Of a stretch of DNA of 64,000 nucleotides, positions 46,201 through 53,222 are shown piece by piece. The stretch comes from Armatimonas rosea (GTDB lineage: Bacteria > Armatimonadota > Armatimonadia > Armatimonadales > Armatimonadaceae): positions 1 through 64,000 of the forward strand of contig NZ_JACHGW010000007.1 in assembly GCF_014202505.1 (NCBI RefSeq), read 5' to 3'. Each line of letters starts with the position of its first letter. Position 1 is the stretch's first letter. The position numbers were made by a program, and so were the translations under genes. The notes below the pieces were generated by a model that did not search any database, was not told the origin of the DNA, and saw only the letters and a program-made list of their open reading frames with translations.

Positions 46201-47864
46201 GTGTTGGCGTTGCTGGGAACCACAACCAGCGCGCGGTCTACTGGGTCGGTGGGGACCAGCGAGCGGCGGGGCTCGAACTCACGCACACGCCCCTTGAGGG
46301 TGGCAAAGCCCGAGCGCAGGCCCATACGGGTCCACTGGCAGGTCTTGTAGAGCGGAATCTGCTTCTTGGGATCAGCGTTCTGGTCGTTGGGGTCGTTGAC
46401 ATAGTGCTGCAGCAGACAAACAAAGGTCTTGAGCTGGAGCGCGAGGTTGGCGATATTGACTTTCTCCAGCGTGTCAAACGGGGTGTCGACCTGGTTGCGG
46501 GAGTCGTCGATGGAGGAGAATGTGACCCCAAAGCCGCCGGCCATCCCCACTATTTCGGAGTCAAAGGCGGGCTTGCCGGGGATAAAGTTGCGCCAGCTCT
46601 TGCCATCGACCGGGTTGACCCCATCCGAGAAGCGCTTCTTGGCATCGTAGCCGAGGGTCTCGGCGACCTTATCGTTGTTCTCACGGGCCACACGTGCGAT
46701 ATCGGAGAAGAGGTTCTGGGTGTCCTCACGCACATTGATCAGGTGGGCTTTGTAGAAGATTCCCAGCGCACGGGTCTGGCTGGAGAGATCGAGGCCAACC
46801 CAGAGATAGATCGGGTCCTTGGGGTCCTTCGCCTGCCCAAAGAGCTTGGCAAACGGCCCCGGGACTTGCCAGTCGTCGATGTGGTTGTCCAGAAACTCGC
46901 GCACGCCTTGCAGCCCGAGGCAGTGCCCCGAGGTCGCCAGAAACCAGATCGTGCGCTCATGCCCGAGCTTCTTAAACGTCCGCGCGGTCTGGAGCAGGCC
47001 CGCAAGCCCACCCGCCTGCTCGGCACCAGGGGCGATCCCGGGGACCACGGACATGGCATCGTAGTAGCTCTGAACGACAATAATCTGCTTGGCGATCTTG
47101 GGGTCTTTGCTCTGGCCGGGGAGGACTCCCAGGAAGTTCTTGGCCTGCACCCGCTCCCACTTCATGTCGGCGTGGAGGCTGGCGGTGAGGCTCTTGCGGG
47201 AGAGCGCGAGGGCCTGGAGCGCGGCAGCATCGCTCTTCTTGATGTAGAAGCGGGGGATGGAGAGAGGGATCGAGACAAACTTGGCCTCAGCCTCTCCGCG
47301 CATGGTCTTGTCGGGCTCGATAAAGATCACGGCCTTGGCCCCGAGGCGCGGCGCGTTGAGCCAGTCGGTGCCGGAGTTGAAGTCTACGAGGACAATCGAG
47401 CCCTCGACATCCTTGCCGTTGAAGGCACCCAAGAGTCCGTTGCCGGCGTAGATCAGCGGCCCGCTCAACCCTTCTTCGGGGAGCTGGCTGGTGCGCACTA
47501 AGTTGGGCCAGATGCAGTAGAGCGGGTAGGTCTTGCCATTGGCCTCCAGTCGGGCGCCCTTGTCCATCGGGACGGTGGCGGTGAAGCTCTCGGAGGTGAC
47601 CGCAGAGTCCCCAAAGAGGCTCTTGAACTCGCGCTCGACATACTCGGCGGCCTTGCGCTCTCCGGGGTAGCCCACGACACGCGAGCCATTACTGGAGAGC
47701 TCACGTATGGTCTGCGCCAGCGCTGTGTTGTCCACACTCGCCGCCAGGGCCTTGTACTTGTCCGCCAGAGCCGGGTCCACTGCAGCCCGGACCGACGAAG
47801 AGACTGCGACGAGCGCCGTCAGCAGAAAAGTCGCCTGACGAACAAAGCGCGCAAGAGTCATCAT
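43224..47864 (-). CDS. Giant pseudo-M28 peptidase / FtsX permease fusion
   Basis: About 1546 residues. Signal peptide (FLLTALVAVSSSVRAA), then an M28-like domain with PA insert (about 40-500). Its metal motifs are lost: HYD is QSYYD, ADDNxSG is GAEQAGG, GEE is SGHCLG. A long extracytoplasmic part follows (to about 860), then three to four helices (YLALMIPFAYFL, FLIFLGIFGIFALI, GIILLAFIMMALSVLV), a MacB-like half with one helix (TILTCATLILLTFTVL), a periplasmic domain, three FtsX helices (LIPILIAALIVLNTML onward) and a 140-residue C-terminal domain. The coupling motif is VFERVKEIHIFSSIGLS. ATG 47864 or 47861 starts the signal peptide. It probably works with the LolD-type ATPase downstream. Confidence 0.82.
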   Translation of the reverse strand: MMTLARFVRQATFLLTALVAVSSSVRAAVDPALADKYKALAASVDNTALAQTIRELSSNGSRVVGYPGERKAAEYVEREFKSLFGDSAVTSESFTATVPMDKGARLEANGKTYPLYCIWPNLVRTSQLPEEGLSGPLIYAGNGLLGAFNGKDVEGSIVLVDFNSGTDWLNAPRLGAKAVIFIEPDKTMRGEAEAKFVSIPLSIPRFYIKKSDAAALQALALSRKSLTASLHADMKWERVQAKNFLGVLPGQSKDPKIAKQIIVVQSYYDAMSVVPGIAPGAEQAGGLAGLLQTARTFKKLGHERTIWFLATSGHCLGLQGVREFLDNHIDDWQVPGPFAKLFGQAKDPKDPIYLWVGLDLSSQTRALGIFYKAHLINVREDTQNLFSDIARVARENNDKVAETLGYDAKKRFSDGVNPVDGKSWRNFIPGKPAFDSEIVGMAGGFGVTFSSIDDSRNQVDTPFDTLEKVNIANLALQLKTFVCLLQHYVNDPNDQNADPKKQIPLYKTCQWTRMGLRSGFATLKGRVREFEPRRSLVPTDPVDRALVVVPSNANTKSFIGVRGNFIQMVGDDEGGFKGKEGKASFAFKGMPPTTADNQEHRIEAYRLDPKTGDLDYAPDKGVTGAAYPSTFRITTGEKEVLSVVFPCVATNIFDLVDQQALRTLSTMTIYDGISNGEPRQFGYALSKPEPGVSYVEDTAVIFARRGDEYSMGQEKNAATNKLRQFKIIMGSGPAATRFLLINSTEKNPEGEGYVMGAGKGEDAIESSRSSAIIHTALNVAKDMWKLDDFRIQRLITNNIRNRGIEGLHANAKEFIDKAEAALAAKDYQSFDTYSRAAWGYESRAYPDVTKTQQDVVNGVIFYLALMIPFAYFLERLLFGFSDLKRQLGGVFLIFLGIFGIFALIHPAFRITLNAGIILLAFIMMALSVLVTVLVWQKFEQQLKQQSKETQGTHSLDAGKGSIAIAAFALGVANMRRRSTRTILTCATLILLTFTVLAFTSIVQELRFNQVPAPGKPLYNGILLRDPNWNALQQVAYRLLDDEFGKTRLVAPRGWFLGTQPGEQTFLTLKRADREFGAKGAVGLSANEAKVTHAADALAAGRWFAPGDTLVMILPRKVADNLRITDSDVSNASAKVSFSGQDYTVIGILDQDKFKQILDHDQEPLTPVDFVQMQQLQKQGKTDSSSGFQQYLHLDSDVIFFVPYQTLINLGGDLRSVAIGYGDDESAVVKELKENLMKRFDMNLYAASEKLGEKPGKIERFSSVGATKGEDFGTILIPILIAALIVLNTMLGSVFERVKEIHIFSSIGLSPANIGTLFMAEALVYAILGSVSGYVLGQGISKLLSTFHLMQGLSLNFSSVSAVLSTLVVVAVVLLSTLWPAKKASEVASPSSSRTWSVPEPVGDDWQLQLPFAVTGNQAVGVNGFLAEWFQSYEGYSVGDFITEGITRETFETPNGTAYRIGCKAWLAPFDLGVSQMIRLETLPTDFEDVFDLKLTLHRVSGDVSNWKRVNRRFLNTLRKQFLVWRTLTAADRERYLTETEFTSVEA

Positions 47865-47887
47865 CGAGGAGTTCCTTCGTACCACCT

Positions 47888-47907
47888 CCCCCAAGTTCGT
47901 TGGGGGG
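47888..47907. other. Leader hairpin of the envelope operon
   Basis: CCCCCAA and TTGGGGG pair around GTTCG, 24 nt before the start of the giant fusion gene and just after its putative promoter. No T run, so not a terminator; perhaps an mRNA 5' stabiliser or another REP-like unit. Confidence 0.45.
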
Positions 47908-47917
47908 ATTCGCCGTG

Positions 47918-47926
47918 ATAATAGCA
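47918..47926 (-). promoter_or_regulatory. Extended -10 (TGC-TATTAT) of the envelope operon
   Basis: On the minus strand TGCTATTAT lies about 54 nt before ATG 47864. No -35 match was found. It is the only good promoter seen upstream of this long run. Confidence 0.5.
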
Positions 47927-47967
47927 CGTTAACGCATTTCGCCGCAACCGAGGCAATATCCTGCCGT

Positions 47968-48075
47968 GCATTGAAATACCCGGCAGAAGGCAAGGAGCGT
48001 CCCGAGGACGCATAAACTCCCAGCCTCTCCCGCGTCCCCGGGACGCTCCCTTCCCCGAGACGGGTATTTCAATGC
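47968..48075. repeat. Nested inverted repeat, MITE- or REP-like
   Basis: Outer 15-nt perfect arms: GCATTGAAATACCCG (47968-47982) and CGGGTATTTCAATGC (48061-48075). Inner arms of about 20 nt: 47992-48011 with 48032-48052, core AGCGTCCCG. It fills the gap between two divergent genes. Confidence 0.7.
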
Positions 48076-48090
48076 CTGGCTCATACCAGG

Positions 48091-48096
48091 TACAAT
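48091..48096 (+). promoter_or_regulatory. Leaderless -10 (TACAAT) of the GNAT gene
   Basis: AGGTACAAT ends 5 nt before ATG 48102. A small inverted repeat, CCTGG-CTCATA-CCAGG, directly precedes it and could be an operator. Confidence 0.6.
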
Positions 48097-48101
48097 CGTC
48101 C

Positions 48102-48596
48102 ATGCCTGACTTACTCGTGCCGCTCTACAAGCTGCCTTCGGTGGACGAGGAACTCGCCCGCCTGCGCGCCGAGGGGATTGTCGTGCGCCGCGCCTTTCCC
48201 TTCGATCTCTCCCGTACCCGACGCTTTATCGCCAAGACGTTCTCCGAGGGCTGGGCCGACGAGACCGAGGCGGGCTTTGCCCGCCAGCCCATCACCTGCT
48301 GGATCGCCATCCACGAGAAACGGGTGATCGGCTTTGCCTGCGTCGATGCGACCATGCGCGGCTTTTTCGGCCCCACCGGGGTCGATCCTACCTTTCGTGG
48401 CCGGGGAGTGGGGGCGGCGCTCTTGCTTGCCGCGCTCCATGGACTCAAAGAGCTGGGCTACGGCTACGGTATAATTGCCGGGGCCGGGCCGGTCGCCTTC
48501 TACGAGAAGTGCTGCGGTGCCACGGTGATCCCCGGCTCGGAGCCTGGTGTCTACGTGGACATGCTGGACGCCGATGGTGAAGAAGCTGCCCGCTAG
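48102..48596 (+). CDS. GNAT family N-acetyltransferase
   Basis: A 164-residue acetyltransferase. IAIHEKRVIGFACVDAT is the core strand pair, VDPTFRGRGVGAALLLAAL is the acetyl-CoA pyrophosphate loop (RGRGVG), and AGPVAFYEKCCGATVI the last strand/helix. Substrate unknown. The frame begins at 48072, but ATG 48102 lies just after the -10 box and has the natural N-terminus. The PilZ gene follows within 20 nt. Confidence 0.88.
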   Translation: MPDLLVPLYKLPSVDEELARLRAEGIVVRRAFPFDLSRTRRFIAKTFSEGWADETEAGFARQPITCWIAIHEKRVIGFACVDATMRGFFGPTGVDPTFRGRGVGAALLLAALHGLKELGYGYGIIAGAGPVAFYEKCCGATVIPGSEPGVYVDMLDADGEEAAR

Positions 48597-48600
48597 AGAC

Positions 48601-48606
48601 GATAAT
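48601..48606 (+). promoter_or_regulatory. Possible leaderless -10 (GATAAT) of the PilZ gene
   Basis: GATAAT ends 6 nt before ATG 48613, immediately after the GNAT stop. No ribosome site is present. Confidence 0.4.
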
Positions 48607-48612
48607 ACAACC

Positions 48613-49080
48613 ATGCCATTTGAAGACGAAGAAGAGTTTGAGATCCCCGACGATGTCGAGGCGATCCTGCGCCGACAGGACGAGGCCATGGCCTTGCTGG
48701 AGCGCCTGCGCGCCGCCGAGCCGTTTCGCCGCCCCAAGGCCGACCAGCAGGGCGCACGCCGCCGGGAGTTCCGCCGCTGGCCGATTCCCGAGGGCGTGAC
48801 CCTGGAGCTCCACGATAGCAACGGCTGGAGGACCGCCGATGTGCTGGACATGGGAGTGGGCGGTGCTCGGCTCAACGTCCTACCTGCCTTCGCCGATGGC
48901 CCCACGCCCGCCCGGCTCAAGGCTCCGGCGTCGCAGGCCGTGCTCGTGCTGTGCGATGTGATGTGGAAAGACAACGACGGTCGTGCGGGGATTCGCTTTG
49001 AGTTCCGCGACGAAGACGAGCGTGAGAACTGGTCGGGGGGGCTGATCGATGCGCTCCTGGCACGGCACGCGGTGAGCTAA
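48613..49080 (+). CDS. PilZ-domain protein (c-di-GMP receptor candidate)
   Basis: A 155-residue protein: a 45-residue acidic helical N-terminus, then a PilZ domain with RRREFRRW (residues about 55-62) as the RxxxR c-di-GMP motif, LDMGVGGARL in place of the D/NxSxxG loop (Ser replaced by Gly), and AGIRFEF. The loop change may weaken binding. A degenerate EAL protein at 57-58 kb is the only other c-di-GMP-related gene here. Confidence 0.8.
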   Translation: MPFEDEEEFEIPDDVEAILRRQDEAMALLERLRAAEPFRRPKADQQGARRREFRRWPIPEGVTLELHDSNGWRTADVLDMGVGGARLNVLPAFADGPTPARLKAPASQAVLVLCDVMWKDNDGRAGIRFEFRDEDERENWSGGLIDALLARHAVS

Positions 49081-49084
49081 TAGC

Positions 49085-49158
49085 CCCCTAACCCCCGCCA
49101 AGCGGGGGGAATACAAGGAATTTCCTCTTTGTCCCCCCGCTTGGCGGGGGCTAGGGGG
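49085..49158. repeat. REP doublet between PilZ and Gfo/Idh genes
   Basis: CCCCCTAACCCCCGCC (from 49085) and its near-perfect inverse ending at 49158 form arms of about 27 nt. Each arm also folds alone (CCCCCGC-CAA-GCGGGGG). A classic paired REP/MITE-like layout. Confidence 0.75.
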
Positions 49159-49168
49159 TAGGAAGAAC

Positions 49169-50182
49169 ATGAAACGAATTGGACTCATGGGCTGCGGCGT
49201 GGTCGCCGACTACGGCCACTCCCACGCGGTCGCCCAGACCGATGGCCTGACGCTGGCCGCGCTCTACGACCCCAACCCCGAGGCACTCGCGCGGCTGGCG
49301 GGACGCTACCCCGAGGCGCAGGCCTTCACCGATGCCGAGGCGTTCTACCGCAGTGGGCTCGATGCGGTCACGATCACGTCGCCGGCTCCCTACCATCTGG
49401 AGAACCTACGCGGCGCGGCCAACCACGGCCTGCACGTGCTCTGTGAGAAGCCCCTCGCCATGACCGAGACCGAGATCGAGCAGATGATCGGGATCGCCGA
49501 GGGGGCGGGGATTCTCTTCGCCACCGCGCTCTGCTATCGGTTTAGCCCGGTCGCCCAGAAGATCAAGCAGATGGTCGAGGAGCGCTGGATCGGCGATATC
49601 CGGGCGATGCGCCTGATCTATGTCTGGAACCTGCACGGCAAGTGGGAGCGCGATAACCACGGCAACCACTACGAATCGGCGCGGCGCATCGGGCGCTTTG
49701 AAGAGGGCGGCCCGATGGTGGACTGCGGCGTGCACCAGATCGATCTCGCGCTCTGGTGGAGCGGCTCGGAGCTCGTGCGCCAGCAAGCCGCCGCCGCCTG
49801 GATCGAGGAGCACGATGCCCCCGGGCACATGTGGCTCCACATGGACCATGCCAACCAGTGCCACACCTGTGTCGAGATTAGCTACTCCTACACCCACACC
49901 GCACAGAACCCCTACGATCTCTTCACCTACGAGCTGATCGGCACCGATGGCCTCATCCGCTATGTCCGTGATGGCTGGTTCTTTGAGGTCCGCAACTCCC
50001 AGGGAACCCTCCAGCTCCCTGGCGCGAGCGAGAAGGACTTCCACGGGATGTACGCCGCTTGGCGCGATGCCCTCCACACCGGCAAGCTCGGCTCGCTGCC
50101 GTCGGCGCGCGAGGGCCTCCGGGTGACCCGGATCGCCCGCCGCGCCACCGAGGCCGTGATGGGCTCACGCTACCGAAAATAG
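49169..50182 (+). CDS. Gfo/Idh/MocA family NAD(P)-dependent oxidoreductase
   Basis: A 337-residue oxidoreductase: Rossmann start MKRIGLMGCGVVADYGH, the conserved CEKPLAM near residue 95, and GGPMVDCGVHQIDLALWW carrying the catalytic Asp/His. Family members oxidise or reduce sugars and inositols. The ribosome site GTAGGAAG abuts the REP doublet. A ROK kinase lies downstream beyond a small lipoprotein, so a sugar role is plausible. Confidence 0.9.
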   Translation: MKRIGLMGCGVVADYGHSHAVAQTDGLTLAALYDPNPEALARLAGRYPEAQAFTDAEAFYRSGLDAVTITSPAPYHLENLRGAANHGLHVLCEKPLAMTETEIEQMIGIAEGAGILFATALCYRFSPVAQKIKQMVEERWIGDIRAMRLIYVWNLHGKWERDNHGNHYESARRIGRFEEGGPMVDCGVHQIDLALWWSGSELVRQQAAAAWIEEHDAPGHMWLHMDHANQCHTCVEISYSYTHTAQNPYDLFTYELIGTDGLIRYVRDGWFFEVRNSQGTLQLPGASEKDFHGMYAAWRDALHTGKLGSLPSAREGLRVTRIARRATEAVMGSRYRK

Positions 50183-50205
50183 GCTCTCGCGCCGAAGATA
50201 GGGGT

Positions 50206-50379
50206 ATGAAGTATCTCGTACTCCTTCTTCTTCTGGGAGCCCTCTGTGGCTGTGAGCGTGAGGCGACCCCCCAGGAAGCCACGGCAACCGCACGCCGGAC
50301 GATCGACCAGGCCGATGCGATCCAGAAAGATTCCCAGAAACGTGTCCAGGAAAACGATGCCCTCACCAGCGGAAAATAA
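50206..50379 (+). CDS. Small lipoprotein
   Basis: A 57-residue protein with a clear lipoprotein signal: KYLVLLLLLGALCGC, the second Cys in the lipobox LCGC, then a charged helical tail (TARRTIDQADAIQKD). Likely an outer- or inner-membrane lipoprotein of unknown role. It starts 24 nt after the oxidoreductase stop. Confidence 0.7.
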   Translation: MKYLVLLLLLGALCGCEREATPQEATATARRTIDQADAIQKDSQKRVQENDALTSGK

Positions 50380-50389
50380 CGGTTGGACG

Positions 50390-50398
50390 TGCTATACT
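50390..50398 (+). promoter_or_regulatory. Extended -10 (TGC-TATACT) of the ROK kinase gene
   Basis: TG-C-TATACT lies 29 nt before the TTG start. A ribosome site GGGAGG (50413-50418) follows. Confidence 0.5.
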
Positions 50399-50427
50399 GA
50401 CCCGATGATTTTGGGAGGTAGGACACG

Positions 50428-51426
50428 TTGAGTTGGAATCGGGAAGCCCGCTATGTGGTGGGAGCGGATCTGGGTGGCACCAACATTCGCGCGGCGGTAC
50501 TAGATCGCGAAGGCAAGATGCTTGGCCACGGGAAACGCCCGTCGCTGGCGCTGGAGGGCGCGACGCGCACGGTTGCACAGATCAAACAAGCCGTTGACGA
50601 AGCCATCTCTGAGGCGGGCGTCAGCCGGGCCGAGATCGGGGGGCTTGGCATTGGAGTGCCGGGCCATATCGACCCCACGGGCAAGAAGGTTCTCTGGGCT
50701 CCGAACTTCTACGAGGATGGCTTTCCCTACCGGAATATCTCCCTGGGCGATCCCATTGCGGAGGCGACTGCGCTTCCCGTTCTGATGGGCAACGATGCCA
50801 ATGTCGCGGCCATGGGCGAGTTCCGCTTTGGCGCGGGGCGCGGCACGCGGACCATGGTGATGTTTACCCTTGGGACGGGTGTTGGTGGCGGGCTGATCCT
50901 GGACGGCAAGCTCTGGACCGGCTTCACGGGCGGTGCGGGTGAGCTGGGGCACATTATTATCGCGGCGGGAGACCGGGGCGGGGCGGCTGCCTACGGGAGC
51001 CTGGAGTCCATGGCCCAGATCGCGGCGATCTGCGAGCGTGCCTCCCGCAAACTGTGCCAGGGACGACCGAGTGTGCTGGCGGAACGCTGTGCCTACGACT
51101 GGCACCGAATCACCCCCAAAGATATCGCCGATGCTGCCAACGAAGGCGATGCGGTCGCGCGGGAGGTGCTGGAAGAGACCGGCTACTACATTGGTCTTGG
51201 GGTGACGTCTGTGGTGATGCTCCTCAACCCGGAGAAGATCGTGATCGGGGGCGGCGTCTCGGGTGCAGGCGAGCTTCTCTTTGAGCCGATCCGACGGACC
51301 GCGTGGGCGAACTCGTCCAGCACGCTCATCAAGGACTGCCCGATTATCGCGGCGGAGCTGGGCGACGATGCCGGGATCTACGGCGGGGCAGGGCTTGTCT
51401 TCGATGCGCTTGAGAGCGCCGTTTAA
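50428..51426 (+). CDS. ROK family sugar kinase (glucokinase type)
   Basis: A 332-residue kinase: ATP-site GADLGGTNIRAAV (residues about 10-22), GNDANVAAMGEF with the catalytic Asp, TLGTGVGGGLIL and GGAGELGHIII. The zinc-binding CxCGxxGCxE motif usually found just after is absent; the corresponding stretch is GDRGGAAAYGSLE. The start is TTG with GGGAGG 10 nt upstream. Glucose is the likely substrate, by family only. Confidence 0.88.
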   Translation: MSWNREARYVVGADLGGTNIRAAVLDREGKMLGHGKRPSLALEGATRTVAQIKQAVDEAISEAGVSRAEIGGLGIGVPGHIDPTGKKVLWAPNFYEDGFPYRNISLGDPIAEATALPVLMGNDANVAAMGEFRFGAGRGTRTMVMFTLGTGVGGGLILDGKLWTGFTGGAGELGHIIIAAGDRGGAAAYGSLESMAQIAAICERASRKLCQGRPSVLAERCAYDWHRITPKDIADAANEGDAVAREVLEETGYYIGLGVTSVVMLLNPEKIVIGGGVSGAGELLFEPIRRTAWANSSSTLIKDCPIIAAELGDDAGIYGGAGLVFDALESAV

Positions 51427-51429
51427 CCC

Positions 51430-51858
51430 GTGAGCTGGGCAGGCTGGGCGCTTCTCTCAGCCTGCTTCGCCGCGCTGACCGCGATCCTCGCCAAGGTCGG
51501 TATTCAGGGAATTCCCTCCAACTTAGCCATGGCGGTGCGCACGAGTGTCGTGCTGGTCGCGGCCTGGGGGCTGGTGCTGGCCCGCGGCGAGGCACGAGAG
51601 CTGACCGCGCTTCCCCAAAAGACCCTTCTCTTTCTTGTCCTCTCGGGCCTCGCCACCGGCGCGTCCTGGCTGTGCTACTTTAAAGCCCTGGCACTTGGCC
51701 CTGTCTCACGAGTCGCGCCTATCGACAAGCTCAGCTTTGTGCTCGCCGCGATCCTGGCGGTGGTCTTTCTCAAGGAGAAGCTCACCTGGCCGCTGGCGCT
51801 GGGGTGCCTGCTGATTGTCGCGGGGGTTTTGCTGACCCTCTACAGCCCCACAAAGTAA
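51430..51858 (+). CDS. Half-size EamA transporter
   Basis: A 142-residue protein with one EamA domain of about five helices (WALLSACFAALTAILAKVG, GASWLCYFKALALGPVSRVAP, LSFVLAAILAVVFLKEK). Usual EamA transporters have two domains of ten helices; single-domain forms act as dimers. The GTG start follows the kinase stop by 3 nt, so the kinase and transporter are co-transcribed. Confidence 0.85.
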   Translation: MSWAGWALLSACFAALTAILAKVGIQGIPSNLAMAVRTSVVLVAAWGLVLARGEARELTALPQKTLLFLVLSGLATGASWLCYFKALALGPVSRVAPIDKLSFVLAAILAVVFLKEKLTWPLALGCLLIVAGVLLTLYSPTK

Positions 51859-51896
51859 AAGCCCCCTCCCGCGAGTGAGACTCTCAGGAGGGGGCT
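51851..51896 (-). terminator. Terminator of the Spy-like gene
   Basis: AGCCCCCTCC (51860-51869) pairs with GGAGGGGGCT (51887-51896). On the minus strand it is followed by TTTTACTTTG, so it mainly serves the minus-strand gene; for the + strand EamA gene it has no T run. Confidence 0.75.
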
Positions 51897-51906
51897 CTGC
51901 AGGTTC

Positions 51907-52350
51907 CTAGCCCTTCTTGCCGGACTTTCCAGGTGCCCCCCCGGTGGCCCCGGGAGCGCCGCCCCCGGGGCCACCAGGTCCTCCGGGACCACCCGGAGCG
52001 CCGCCGCCCGGCCGTGAGGTGCGGCCCATGGCGTTCTTGCGGGCCTCTTCCAGCTTCTTCTTCTGCTCCGGGGTCAGGAGGGCCGTGAGCTGCTCCAAGT
52101 GCTTCTTGCGCAGTGCAAGCGACTCTTCGCGCTGCTTGGTTTGGAGAGCCTTCACCTTCGCCTTTTGCGCATCGGTGAGCCCAAGCTCGGCGATGATGCG
52201 ATCGTTGCCGCCGCGTCCACCCCCCGGTCCACCAGGGCCTCCCGGTCCGCCCGGGCCTCCGGGACCGCCAGGACGACCAGGGCCTCCTTGGGCGAGAGAC
52301 GGGGCCACGAGGGCCAAAAGTGCCACGAGGGCGAGTGCGGTTGCTTTCAT
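51907..52350 (-). CDS. Secreted Spy/CpxP-like LTxxQ protein with GGP repeats
   Basis: A 147-residue periplasmic protein: signal peptide (TALALVALLALVAPSLAQ), a collagen-like run of GGP units, a helical hairpin with LTDAQ and LTPEQ motifs typical of Spy/CpxP chaperones, and a second Gly/Pro run with basic end. Role in envelope stress is inferred from family. AAGGAG lies 12 nt upstream of ATG 52350. Confidence 0.8.
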   Translation of the reverse strand: MKATALALVALLALVAPSLAQGGPGRPGGPGGPGGPGGPGGPGGGRGGNDRIIAELGLTDAQKAKVKALQTKQREESLALRKKHLEQLTALLTPEQKKKLEEARKNAMGRTSRPGGGAPGGPGGPGGPGGGAPGATGGAPGKSGKKG

Positions 52351-52415
52351 GGTAGTTTCATACTCCTTGTAGGACTTGTTATACGGCCAAAAGATGAAAA
52401 AGTTCTGTAGAGATG

Positions 52416-53186
52416 CTAAGGCACGGTCGGCCAGGTTGCGTATTCTCTCACAAACTTGACAATTACGTCGGTGGCGGTCTGGATCAGAAGCTCGCCTTTC
52501 TCTGGCGAGGCGTCGTCGGGGAAGCCAAATGCGCCGGTCTCGCTGCCTTGCTTCATCGTGCGGAGGACCGCCAGACGATTGTTCTTGATGTGGTCCGGGC
52601 TCCAGAACGCCGAGTCGATATCCCGCCGTGATGCCGGGCGGCTGTCTTTGACGAGCTCGGGGTGGGTGACCTGAATGACACTGGTCTCCCACTCACAGGC
52701 ATGGATCACCTTCTTCTGCACCAGCCCCAGGGCCGCTAGCTCGGGGAGGGCGAGCTCGAACCAGGAGCCCACCGAGAGATAGAGCTCGGGCAGCGTCTCT
52801 TGGTAGCGGAGCTGAACTTCGAGCAAAGCGGACTGGGTGGGGACGATATTGCCCGAGTGGGAGTTGAGGAAAAATAGCTTGCGAAACCCCGCCGAGATCA
52901 GGCTCTCCGCCATGTCCTCGATCACGGCACGGTAGGTCGCTTGCGAGAGGCTAACCGTCCCGGGGAAGCTCAGGTGGTGGTGGCTCGCCCCGACCCAGAG
53001 CATGGGGGTGAAGAGGGCAATCTCCTCGGTTGCTGCCTCGACTCGTCGCGCGATCTCGCCGCCGATAAACGAGTCCGTGAGGAGGGGGAGGTGGTGCCCA
53101 TGCTGCTCCAGTGCGCCAATGGGACAGACCACGACCCGCTCGGTGAGCCCGGGGATCTCGGTCCAGGTTTTTGTGCCAAGTTGCAT
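52416..53186 (-). CDS. Creatininase family amidohydrolase
   Basis: A 256-residue metal-dependent hydrolase. GALEQHGHHLPLLTD (residues about 24-38) provides Glu, His and Asp ligands, and NSHSGN plus the Glu in CEWETS complete the di-metal site. The family covers creatinine amidohydrolase, formamide hydrolases and mycofactocin MftE; substrate open. ATG 53186 is the family N-terminus; the frame to 53375 adds unrelated sequence. It diverges from the LD-carboxypeptidase. Confidence 0.88.
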   Translation of the reverse strand: MQLGTKTWTEIPGLTERVVVCPIGALEQHGHHLPLLTDSFIGGEIARRVEAATEEIALFTPMLWVGASHHHLSFPGTVSLSQATYRAVIEDMAESLISAGFRKLFFLNSHSGNIVPTQSALLEVQLRYQETLPELYLSVGSWFELALPELAALGLVQKKVIHACEWETSVIQVTHPELVKDSRPASRRDIDSAFWSPDHIKNNRLAVLRTMKQGSETGAFGFPDDASPEKGELLIQTATDVIVKFVREYATWPTVP

Positions 53187-53210
53187 GGCGGCCTGTTCAC
53201 CAAAGCGGGG

Positions 53211-53216
53211 TACAAT
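53211..53216 (+). promoter_or_regulatory. Leaderless -10 (TACAAT) of the LD-carboxypeptidase gene
   Basis: GGGTACAAT ends 6 nt before ATG 53223, which decides that start over the upstream 282 nt of open frame. Confidence 0.6.
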
Positions 53217-53222
53217 TCCTCT

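Noticed and set aside
45441-47501. Long antisense frame (686 codons) inside the giant fusion gene
   Set aside because: Mirror frame of a high-GC gene with Gly/Val/Asp-rich nonsense sequence; the sense protein has clear domains and helices.
52941-53222. N-terminal extension of the LD-carboxypeptidase
   Set aside because: The extra 94 codons lack family similarity, lie opposite the creatininase gene, and the -10 box sits directly before ATG 53223.
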